Both the position numbers and the translations under genes were made by a program. Positions 1 through 9,974 of a stretch of 64,000 bases of DNA are shown here, one piece after another (within the stretch, counting starts at the first letter, position 1; each line of letters begins with the position of its first letter). The notes beneath the pieces are model-generated. The model had not been told where the DNA came from. It did not search any database and saw nothing but the letters and a program-made list of their open reading frames with translations. The stretch is from Ilyonectria destructans. Lineage: Eukaryota > Ascomycota > Sordariomycetes > Hypocreales > Nectriaceae. The DNA lies in NCBI GenBank assembly GCA_020740775.1, contig JAHEWK010000012.1, positions 744,001-808,000 of the forward strand, given 5' to 3'.

Positions 1-3000
1 CGCACATGTCCTAGACACTGGGCGCTAAGGGCACCGCGGGGAAGCGCTGGGGCCCTGGGCTAGAGTCGGTGTCTGCGAGCCAGCAACGACTCACCTGACC
101 GAGCTTCACTGAAACTGGGGCTCACCGAGGGTCCCGGCCAACCTGACCTAGGTCACGAGGGCCAAGTAGTAAATTACGCTCCGTCTTGTCCGCCTCAACT
201 ACTAGGGCAATAGCAAGGGCAGGAGAAAAAAATTAAAAATTAAAAATCCGAGCTTTCGATGACATAGTACATTCAGTTCATTGCCGACTCCCGCTAGGGC
301 TGCCCCGGAGTCAAAGGGAAGGTGCTCCGGCCAACGCGGGGCCGCATGGATTACGGTGTTCCTCCACATGATGATGACAGCAGCACATCTTCGCCCTACG
401 TACCTCTATGGATCCCCATGGAAAGGTACGTAAGTGTTTGTACCTGAGCTAGGTACTTCTTGTTCGTTCAGGTACGCGTCAATGACTGAATAGTACCATC
501 GATGACACAATTGCCCAGGTCGTCTGCCCAAGCTCGGGACGAGGTGGGCTACCAGGTGAAGCCGACAAGGTTGCAATGGGGTTGCACGACATGTCATGAA
601 TTAATTGGCACCAATGAGCGAATCTGCAGGAATATTGCGTGGTTTCGACCTCGTCTCTCAAGTAAAAATCGCATACAAGTCACCAACTACGAAAAAAGTC
701 TCCTGCAACGGGCCCGGTTTCCGCCTCCGGCGTCTCGCGCACCAGACCCCGGACTGCCCCGGTGACCCACTCAGCGGAGGGCCGGCGCCCCCGAAAAGGT
801 CCTCTCGCCTCCCCGCCCCTCCAAGAACGCATTTCCATTACCCCCAGGTTTCTCTCCATTGTTCAGAAACTGAACTGTAACAGTGACTACTCCATCAATA
901 ACCCACGGGTGATGCACCAGAAAACTCGGAGACCCGCTCTGCATCACTCCTTCACAACCGAGCCCTTTCCACCCCCGTTTCCATTACCCCCAGTTTACTT
1001 GATCGTGCAGCTTCGTGACAGCCACGGGACCGCCCGACTTGGCCGGGCTCCGTAACCCCCGTGTTGCACCATCGCATCCTGCCCCTTTCTCTTTTCCCCG
1101 GCGGCGCTCTTAGACATTGCCTCCCCCAGCTTACCCCATCTACGACCATAATACGTACATCGTACCCCCGACAACTGGAATCCACGCCCCCCAGACTTTT
1201 TTCTTGCTTGCCGTTGTCTCGTGGCCCCTCTGGTTTGTCATTGGCAACGCTCCATTACCAAATCTTCCCTGCACCCCGCATCCGGCCCTTGGGAGGCGGA
1301 CGCCGTTAAGGCGTCACGAGGCCGACAGAAAAAAATAAATCGGAGCGTAACCGGGGGGGAGTGTGTGTAACGGTGTCGGTCAGTCCTCTGGGGCCGAAAA
1401 CCCGCCAAGCCGCCAAAGGAAGGAAAAAAGGGCGAGATCGTGAGGTTGCGGTCGAGGTCGAGGTCAAGGTTGTGGTCATTGCTTGTCCGGGGTCGGGGTC
1501 ACGGCTGGGGAATTGAGATTGTCATCTGGGGATGGGGACTCATCAGTCCATACGAAATGCTGGACGAGCAGACAGCTGGTCCATGCAATGCCAGGCGCGT
1601 ACGTACTGTCAGGCCCTGTTCACTTCCGCAATTGGCCCTTTGCTCGTCTCTCGTGGCTACGCAACAGATACGGACGGTACGCAGGACACGCACAGCACTC
1701 CAGCTATCTACAGCTGGGGGCTGAGCTGAGTAATGGAGAATCGATCTGATCCAGCCGTGTGGGATCTCCTATCACGACTTGTCCTGCGCCAGGCACGAGC
1801 TCGTCTGTGCCCATGTCTGACTGTACTCCCATGGCTTTCGTCTCGGCCGACCCGTGGCCAAGCGCTGAGAGTCTGAGACGGCTCGAGCATCTCCATCCTT
1901 CCCGTCTCCAGTTCCATCCCGTCCCCAGGCGTCAGCCCCCTAGATCCAAGTCCTGTCGCTTATTCTCCAGCGCTCCAGGTGACTCTCGGCTCCCCAGCCT
2001 ACAGTGAGTGTGGCCAGCGCTAGAACTTGGCGCGTCCGCCTGGCTCCACGCCCGCCTTCCATCTTGGTTCGGCAACACTAACAGCACTACTACCCCGCCT
2101 CCATCTCAGTCAGGTTCGGTTGCTATTTTTGACCCCTCCGGATTTGCACTGGACCAGCGAGTACGTAGTACCGGTACCCTGCTATTATGTGCCACATGCC
2201 ACCTGCCACCTGCCACTTGGATCACCAAGCTTTTGCCACTTTTGCTGCCACTGCCACCGCCACTACCACCCCTTGCCTTAGGTAAGGCAGGAAACCAAGG
2301 CCGGGGACCGGTATCGTGTTCGTGGTGCTGCCTCGTACCGTCAACTCCTTTGCCCGTCTTCCTGCACGCAACTCGAATCAATTCGTCTAGCAGCCACTCG
2401 AGGACAAAAGTGCATGCAGGGAATGTCTCTTCGTGCCAAGCACGGCGTCCTGTAATACCCACCGGAAACAATAAACACAATCAACACTCGAAATAGGCAC
2501 CGCCACACAACGTGCACTGTACATCCGCACCCGGGTCCCGATCTTGTTCGGTGCGAACATAGAAATGGTACCTGGTACCTGAGTTACGGAGACCAGCCAA
2601 TGAGCGCCGTCAAACACCGCTCCCATCTGCACGCAGGCAATCTTCGGCACAGGACAAGGGGTGTACGACAAACAAAGCTGTTTCCTGTAGGCTCTCTTTT
2701 TTTTCTTTCTCATTCTGTCGAGATACCGGGGAGATACGTACCGACCGGCGTTGTTTATGGGAACAAGGATGAAACTAGGAACAAAAAGATAAAAGACAGG
2801 CACAGGTATAGGAGGTACGTACCCGGATACCTTGCTGGCGCCCGGCCGGCCGCCTTTGAGTTGCCACGAAGTGGAATGTTGGGGGCAGAGTTTTCCGAGC
2901 GAGCTTTCCCCAGTGGCTCAGCGAGGGGCACCCCAGCGCGCCGCCCAGCACGAGCCCAGCAACGCCCAGCACCCCCAGGGCACTACCGTGCTACAAAGAC

Positions 3001-4481
3001 CACTGAGGCACCCCCCAGGAGGCACAAAGAGGGCCTGGGGCCTCTTCAGCGCCCGCTGCTGCGCTCGGAGTGGGTCCCCATCCACCGGCCAAACTGTGAT
3101 GCCGGCCTCCGGGGCGTGCGCCGCACCTCCAACCATCAGCCTTAGTCGGACGGATATGTACCTAATTAGCGACTTGCGGCAGCACCAGCCCATTCCGCAA
3201 TCCCATTCCCACCGCATCCGGGGATCAGGGTCGCCCGTGCATGATCACGATGCCCTCGCCGGCCCCTCAATGGCTCCTCGATGGTCCCCCGCCGTTTCGA
3301 ACAAGTCACGATCAAATCTAGCCACCCATTTCCCAAGGGCGTTTGTTGCGGTGAGGCATTGAGGCCGCCCCCCCTACCCGGACACGGTGGCCGAGAGCCA
3401 CTGACTGCTGCGACGCACCTGATCGGCCCTGGTGCGAACATCGTCGTGCCCACCGGCCTGTCAAACTTCGCGAAGCCCCTGTTCTATCGTCTGCACGCAA
3501 ACCAACGACGCGTACACGTGCTAGCTGGAAATGTGACTCGGTGCATTGTTAGCGGGCGGGGATCCGGACTCGACAAAAGCTGAGAATTGACGGCTTGTGA
3601 GGGTGGACAATGAATGTGTGACAGTTCCCTGCAAGAGGTCGCGAAATCAGGGGCTGCAAGTATAGGTTGCTGCGTGGTATACCGTGTAGGTACAAGCCAC
3701 TTAGACGGGCATGTGCGTCTCTGGTGGCTGTAGGGATGCTGGAGACTTTAGGGTGGCATTGGCAGCTTGACACACATATGCCCTCTTCCCTCCACCATGA
3801 TCCTTCTTCCGAGACACAGGATACAAAAGGCCAATCAACTCGTCAAGTTTCCCACACAATCAATGATAAGTTACCTAGTGGTACAACCCATCGAGGCTCC
3901 CTACTTGCTCAGCAGGTGGAGCGGGCCGAGCATTGTCATCGGGTTCTTGTGTGTGGTGTATCGCTATGCATCAAAGTCGAGACGACCTTCACTGCGCCAG
4001 CATAGCTGTCTCGCACTCACCCTAGGGCATATCACCCAATCGGCGGTTTTCTGAAGGGGCCCCGGCCAAGCCCCGTCCTCCGCGGGCCTAGATCGACGAG
4101 TTTCTTGGTTGGTTATGGAATCGTGCTCGCGAAAGTGCCCTTCAATGGCTACGATGTACGTACCAGACTGAACTAGACCCCCCTATCCCCAGGATATTCC
4201 TTTACCGCCCATTGTGCTCAAGAACCAGGATGCCATGGCTGAACTGGTCACGATGCCAAATGTCTAATTACCTGTGGACAAATTGGCAATGTTGGGATCC
4301 ATCACGCAGGTCAGGTGGTTGTGCACATAAGCCCGGGTATTACGTATTAGTGTCCCTCTCTTACATAGCGTACCAACAACAACAGCAACTTCACTCCTCC
4401 ATCCCTTTGACAACAACACAAAAATCTCAACAATGCATTTTCCCACTCCCATCTTCTCTCAACATCCACTCCCCTCCCATC
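1..4481. other. Gene-poor spacer, no supported gene
   Basis: No reading frame here looks like a protein. The longest open frames (about 160-180 codons near 2.0-3.4 kb) are low-complexity, rich in Pro, Arg, Ser and His, and overlap each other in several frames, as expected for GC-rich non-coding DNA. The stretch is conspicuously rich in short GTAC-centred palindromes (for example near 397, 424, 1596, 2158, 2567, 2733, 2811 and 4153). A small A-rich repeat lies at about 224-247. A gene fragment cut off by the left window edge cannot be excluded. Confidence 0.6.
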
Positions 4482-5771
4482 CTACCTCATGCCAACTCCG
4501 AGTCTGCCAACCCCAGTCCACAGCGACAGAACGAAGTAGCCCATGCCTACTTGCAACTCCGGCCACGAAGACTCAAACACTGTGGCAAGTGTCTCGGGCC
4601 TCCAGTCGAGGTCTTGAGCCAATGGCTGGAGAGTGTCGGGTAGATGCATGCCGTCCAAGAATGAGTTGTTTTCTCCCGATTTCATATGCTGGTCCAGCGA
4701 CCCCATGATATCGCCAAAATCCGCCAAGTAGGAGGAGCCATGCTTTTCGAGGTTTGACAAAGCTCCTTCGGTCACAGTCTTGCAGATATCCTTGGAGTGT
4801 AACACTTCGAACCCTTTTTTTCTGCCTCTTTTTACTTGAAACCGGAACGTATCAGCGTCAAGGACTGAGCGATCGAGACCAGGCGGAGTATGGCTATGCC
4901 AGAGAACGGCGTAGTGCTTGAAAACCTCATAGTATTGGAGTCGTTTCATGGCCACGTTGTCATGACCCTCGCCAGAGTCTGATATCTTCTTGGATGGTTT
5001 GTCGTCGGTGCCCTCCTTCAGTACCTTGTAAATCAGGTCTTGTATGGCATAATCCGCACATCGGATGATGAGGTTGGCGAATTTTGGATCCATAGCCCGG
5101 GCAGCATTGCCCGCCCTTCCACGAGGATCGGCCAGCAATATAGCCAATGTAGGGCGTGGGTCAAGCTCGTAGTAGTCCGGATACAAGCTCTTCGGCAGGT
5201 AGTCAATGAATGGTTCAAAGTCGGGCCATCTCTTCAACACGGCTTTCTGCTTGTCTTCGGACAATGAGTAGTAGGCCCGGAGGATGAGGGAAGTAAAATC
5301 CCCCTTGACCGGTACGTCCTCTCTGGAGAATATAACCGCTCGCTCAAAGTTGGGCTCCACGTTTTCGAGATCCCGCTTATGCCCGTTTCGTCCGGTATGT
5401 TGACCGGGAAGGTCGTGGCCGAGAACAGCGCCGTGGGGCAGGCCGTACGACCCCCATGCCTTCGGCCGGTAGGTGTGGGCGTTCGGTATTTTCGGCTCCA
5501 CAAAATGCGCCGGTCTCGCCTCCCAACCCGGGTTGAGGTTTGTGTCCATGATGAACTCGTCCATCGGCGGTAGCGGAGGCTCGCCGGGCATGCAAGTGCC
5601 GAGGAAATGGCAGTCGCAGTCTACTCCTTCATCGTTCATACCCCCGAGAAGGGGAAGCATTGTAAGGAGACCGTCAAACGGGTCACCACTAGAGCTGTGG
5701 GGGGGGTTCTTAGTATACCAGCATCCTTCTCCCTCCATGGGGGCCGCCTCCCGGCTTTCAACTAGACCCAT
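4482..5771 (-). CDS. Hypothetical protein, 429 aa, single exon
   Basis: I do not recognise this protein. It is one uninterrupted frame of 429 codons with balanced, globular-looking composition, unlike the spurious frames around it. Visible features are a Cys-containing N-terminal part (CDCHFLGTC near residues 52-60), a Pro-rich segment, then a helical-looking central domain (residues about 150-300, with motifs such as AYYSLSEDKQKAVLKRWPDF and NLIIRCADYAIQDLIYKVL) and a basic patch KRGRKKGFEVLHS. The start is uncertain. The codons directly upstream (to 5822) stay open and read FALALFVFLDIARR, a signal-peptide-like stretch that ends at a CTCTTAG sequence which could be a splice acceptor, so a secreted form with an upstream exon is possible. 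A TATA-like CTATAAA lies near 5932-5938. The last 30 or so residues may be intronic, because a GTAGGC donor-like site occurs after ELQ. The gene is divergent from TOM22. Confidence 0.65.
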   Translation of the reverse strand: MGLVESREAAPMEGEGCWYTKNPPHSSSGDPFDGLLTMLPLLGGMNDEGVDCDCHFLGTCMPGEPPLPPMDEFIMDTNLNPGWEARPAHFVEPKIPNAHTYRPKAWGSYGLPHGAVLGHDLPGQHTGRNGHKRDLENVEPNFERAVIFSREDVPVKGDFTSLILRAYYSLSEDKQKAVLKRWPDFEPFIDYLPKSLYPDYYELDPRPTLAILLADPRGRAGNAARAMDPKFANLIIRCADYAIQDLIYKVLKEGTDDKPSKKISDSGEGHDNVAMKRLQYYEVFKHYAVLWHSHTPPGLDRSVLDADTFRFQVKRGRKKGFEVLHSKDICKTVTEGALSNLEKHGSSYLADFGDIMGSLDQHMKSGENNSFLDGMHLPDTLQPLAQDLDWRPETLATVFESSWPELQVGMGYFVLSLWTGVGRLGVGMR

Positions 5772-5930
5772 GATGATTGAGCGTCGTGCGATGTCAAGGA
5801 AGACAAATAGTGCTAGAGCAAACTAAGAGCAGTCATTAATAGCTTTTGTACTCTATATTTGCAGAAGGAACTTGATGATGCGAGGATCTGAGTAGTTGGG
5901 TGAGTCGATTTCTCTACCAGGCTGCATCCG

Positions 5931-5939
5931 ACTTTATAG
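5931..5939 (-). promoter_or_regulatory. TATA-like box upstream of the 429-aa gene
   Basis: The minus strand reads CTATAAAG about 160 bp upstream of the chosen ATG at 5771. It is the best TATA match between the two divergent genes. A transcript starting about 30 bp downstream would carry the short upstream frame MTALSLL at 5834-5811, just before the main frame. Assignment is by motif only. Confidence 0.35.
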
Positions 5940-6764
5940 CTACTGGGGTCGGCCAGCGAGGTTCTCGTGAAAAGTTACAACATTCACACGACTACGCCAC
6001 CTGGGGTATGAGAACCCGTTGGAATCAGGGCCAATCGGGTTTACCTTCATGGTTACAAACTGATGAACGGACATAGTTTTCTATATCCTGAGAATCTCGC
6101 GGCTTAAGATAATTCCTGGCTTTCATCAACTGTCCTGTCCCACCTCGTTTCCCTGCACGGAATTCAGGTCATAAACACCAAGACATTTTCAAGGAGGTCA
6201 GCTAGAGCACATCAGTGATGCCTGTCTACTTTTCCAACTTCCCACTTCATTCTCACAATCCATTGCCATTCACAGCCCATGTTGCAATGTCTCGTAACAC
6301 CTCTATGAAGTGAACAGTGGAGCAAGTGTTTGACCCCAATGAGCTACTACTAATCGGGCGCACGTGACGATAGTGTGTTCTTCGGCTAAACCCACGGGTT
6401 CCCCAGCCGGTGCAGCTCCCGCAGGTGCCAAAAAATTTGACTCGATGGCATCGTGACGCCAACGACAGCTTAACCACTTAACCTCAGAGAATCGGCCTCT
6501 TCATCGGCATTCTTCGCCCGCTCCTCTTCATCCTTGCATCGCGAATCCCGTTCGCCGCATTTACAGCTTCACTCGCCTGCCGACTTAAGCCGAACTCGCC
6601 GGGCTCCACCTCCCTCGGCCATCTCCAAGACGAAAAGTCGCCCTTCGAGCTCCATTCCTCCCGACCTTGACGACAGAGATCGCTCTTGTTCGGCAACTCT
6701 CTAACGACCGTTTCTACGACCAATAATTACCATCTTTCGCCCCACCCAGCTTTAAACCGCCATC
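5940..6764. other. Divergent intergenic region, upstream of TOM22
   Basis: This lies between two divergent genes and holds the promoter of TOM22. I see no credible coding frame. The last 100 bp before the TOM22 ATG are rich in C and T, like other leaders in this window. Confidence 0.5.
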
Positions 6765-7282
6765 ATGGTTATCCTTACCGAGGTCGAGGACGAGCACTTC
6801 CAGTCCACCCAGGCTGGTCCTGAGGTCGATGACGACGACTACACGGATACTGGTTAGTCCGACTGCTATTCAATATTGCTTCCGACGCACCAGACTAACT
6901 CTCCCTAGAATCCGAGATCTCTAACGAGTCCGAGTACGACCCCTCAGATGAGACCCTCGCCGAGCGATTATACGCTCTCCGCGATATCGTCCCCCCCACC
7001 ACCCGGTCCTGGATCTCTAGCCGTGTCAACGCCGTCACCAGCACCGCCTGGAACGTCATCTCCTTCAGCGGCAAGGGTGCATGGGTCATCACCACCTCGG
7101 CCCTCTTCTTCGGTGTCCCCTTCGCCCTCTCATTTGCCGAGGACCAGCAGCTCACCGCTATGGAGCAGGAGTACAACATGCGACAGACGGGTGGTGAGCT
7201 CCTGACTGCCGGTGCTGAGGGCAACACTGCCGAGAAGGTTGGCGCCGCGCTTGGCGACAACCAGGCCCGACCTTCATTGTAA
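6765..7282 (+). CDS. TOM22: Mitochondrial import receptor subunit Tom22
   Basis: Tom22 is the central receptor and organiser of the TOM complex in the outer mitochondrial membrane; its acidic cytosolic domain binds presequences handed over by Tom20. The model has two exons, 6765-6852 and 6909-7282, with a 56-bp intron (GTTAGT...TAG), giving 153 aa, the usual length for fungal Tom22. The N-terminal half is strongly acidic (VDDDDYTDTESEISNESEYD, residues 21-40). The conserved core is ETLAERLYALRDIVPPTTR (residues 44-62). One tail-anchor-type membrane segment, AWVITTSALFFGVPFALSF (residues 87-105), is followed by a Gln/Gly-rich intermembrane-space tail ending in SL. The start is the first ATG after a C-rich leader. 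Confidence 0.95.
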
Positions 7283-8106
7283 GATGGAAACAGCACATGA
7301 AAAATTGCCTCCCACACTGGAGGCTGTTATGACCCCGCCCCAAGTGGACGTGGTAATTGTTGGGCCGAGTAGTGAGCCCATTTTTGTACAATATTCGGAA
7401 ATGGCGCATATAGCCAATGGACCCCTTTGATGAATGCACTGGGCTGGACTGGGAGGGGCGAAATGCGGATGCATGCATACCTATATGATGTAAAGTATTA
7501 GGACGGGGACAGACAAGTAATGGCTGCGATCTCATCTCCGGGGAAGGTGGCTTCACATGTATTTTGTCACACTAAGACTTTCTATTCTCTGACGCCATAC
7601 AATGTGATCTCATTACCTATTAAATGTGTATTCTTTATAAGCTCGTGAAGGTTCGGGTTTGGTATTTTGTTGTGTTGGGCAACATTGTTCAGCCAATGTG
7701 GTGGCCCTGTCTACTCGCCAGCACAGAGCTTATTAGGCCTCGGATAACGACTGACCATCCTCAATTCGTGAACATTGGATTTAAATTGTTGTCTGTTGAT
7801 TTCGGGTTACTTTGAGGGTGTGAGATATGCCAATTGCCCTGTGTGGTTGGTTGCAGTCAAACCCGAGTCGATAGGGTCAGCTCCTAGCCTAGTTGTAGTG
7901 GTAACCTCAAAGGCATTCCATGTGATGAACATGACACAGCGAAAAAGAAAGAAGAAAAAAGCAATATAAAATAGCCGGAGAGAATAATAAAGACAAGCAG
8001 TTTATCAGACACAAGAAGCATCCATAAAAACCCCCAACCTCAATACATTTCAAGTTGGTCCTATCGCGTCTCGTTACACATTTGGTTTAGGGTAGGATAA
8101 TTCTTA
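7283..8106. other. Intergenic between TOM22 and the deaminase gene
   Basis: About 0.8 kb holding the TOM22 3' end and the promoter of the downstream deaminase gene. An A/G-rich run (GAAAAAGAAAGAAGAAAAAA) lies near 7941-7961. No coding frame is credible. Confidence 0.5.
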
Positions 8107-9577
8107 ATGGCTCGTCCTCCACCACCCGACACTCCTTTCACTGGGACACAACTTAATCCGATCAACTACAAATCGTTCGTATCAGGTCACCAAAACTACC
8201 GCGTATCAAGCTTAGAGAACATGGACTACGTAGCTCTGCCGAAGATTGAGGTAAGTCCGTGTGGCGATTCTCTACCCCGCCGCTAGAAACCGAGATCGCC
8301 AACCAAGCTGCACAATACCCGCCTGCACTGACAACGATATCTCACTGACGAGAACTTTAGCTTCATGCCCACTTAACGGGCAGCATCTCACGAAAGGCAC
8401 TACATGAGGTATGGCTGCGGAAGAAGAACAGCGGAGAGACAGACCTCGAGGACCCGCTGATCGTCATGCCGGAGGGCAAGCATGACTACAACCTGGAGAC
8501 GTGAGCCTCCTCCTTACTGTCTATTACTTCATATCCACAGAGGTCATGAATGTTGGCCTAGGACTTCGTCTCCACTGACTAGTAGTCACGGGACTGCGAT
8601 CGAGCCTTGGTCCTGAGCTGGCATCTCATGATACTCGTTGAGAATCTCTCCCCCTTGTCTACCGACCAGCCCTGACAACCCGTAGCTTCTTCCCACTCTT
8701 CAGCTCCTACATATACGGCCTCCTCACCGACGAAGAATCTATTCGTTACACCACAATTTCCGCCCTGACCGACTTCCTCAACGACGGTGTCTGCTACCTC
8801 GAACTACGCACCACACCTCGCGGAACACCGGTTCTCACAGCAGAAGCCTACGTATCCGTCCTCCTGTCCACAATCACCGCATTCGAGGCCGAGCATCCCC
8901 AGCTTCACATCCGCCTTATCCTCGCCGTCGACCGTCGCCACACCCCCACCACCGCGGCCGCGACCCTTGCTCTCGCCCTGGCGCACCGTCACCAAGGCGT
9001 CGTCGGGCTTGACCTGTGTGGCGACCCGACGGCGAAGCCTGGAGGAGAGGTTGCCGCGTTCACACCTGTGTTTCTAGAGGCGAAGAAGCAGGGCCTGGAC
9101 ATTACCGTGCACTTTGCCGAGGCGGAGGCGAGCGGCTCGAAAGAAGAGTTGGACGTGCTGCTAGACTGGCAACCTGGCCGTCTCGGACATGTCATCTGGG
9201 AGGATGAGGCAACCAAGCAAGAGATCGCGAGACGGGGACTGTGCCTGGAACTGTGTCTGAGCTGCAACGTGCAGGCGGGCATGGTTCGCGGTGGCTTTGA
9301 GGGCCATCACTTTGGAGTGTGGAAAGACGTGCAAGGACCCAAGATTTCACTCGGGGTGAGTACTGGAGTGAGGCTAGAGACTCGATTATGCTGATGCTAC
9401 CATTAGACCGACGACGTGGGCGTCTTTGGAAGCCCCCTCTCCAACGAGTACCGCCTCGTCGCAGAGCATTTCGGTCTCGATCGAAAGGCTATATGTAGCC
9501 TTGCACGCCAGGGTATTGATGGCATATTCGGCGGCGATAAGGAAAAAGAGCGATTGCGAAGCATCATGTGGGAATGA
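8107..9577 (+). CDS. Adenosine deaminase-like protein (N6-methyl-AMP deaminase family)
   Basis: This is a zinc-dependent amidohydrolase of the adenosine/AMP deaminase superfamily, closest in style to ADAL, which removes N6-alkyl groups from modified AMP to give IMP. Four exons are read: 8107-8250, 8361-8500, 8686-9355 and 9407-9577, giving 374 aa. Metal and catalytic signatures are in place: HAHLTGS with His50 and His52, HFAEAE with His237 and Glu240, the SCNV segment, and the LGTDD motif with Asp320-Asp321 just after the last intron. The second intron (8501-8685, 185 bp) is long for this genome and its acceptor was chosen to keep the frame. There is no signal peptide, so it should be cytosolic rather than an ADGF-type secreted deaminase. 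It converges on FZO1. Substrate preference is inferred from family resemblance only. Confidence 0.9.
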
Positions 9578-9974
9578 AGCCCTCGCACACCCCTTACATG
9601 AGTATTCGTTGTAGATCAAATATGGTTATTCATGGGACACAGAAGTCTAATAGAGCAATTTGAAAAGAAAGTCGCTTTCATTTCTCAAGAACTGACAAAG
9701 TGGTATTGGTTCTTTTCTAACTAAAAAAATTGTTGTAATACCCCTGAACAACAAAGGTAAAGACGCTTCTGTTACGATGCGCCTGCAACTGTGGGGAGAG
9801 AAGCAATGCCCGATAAAGACGGGAGAGTGTTGAATTTTTTGTTCATTAATCGGAACCCGAATGAAAATAAAAGATTGGAACTTTTACAAGCCCTTCATGC
9901 CCTAAACGCCACGTTTTGCCTTCTCTTCGTGAACCGTGTGGATAGTCGCTCATGCCATCTTGTCCAATTCTTCG
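9578..9974. other. Convergent 3' spacer
   Basis: About 400 bp between the stop codons of the deaminase (+) and FZO1 (-). It must hold both polyadenylation regions. It is AT-richer than the flanking genes and no coding frame is supported. Confidence 0.5.

Noticed and set aside
2008..3362. Several 160-180-codon plus-strand frames
   Set aside because: Mutually overlapping in different frames, simple composition, no start context or intron structure.
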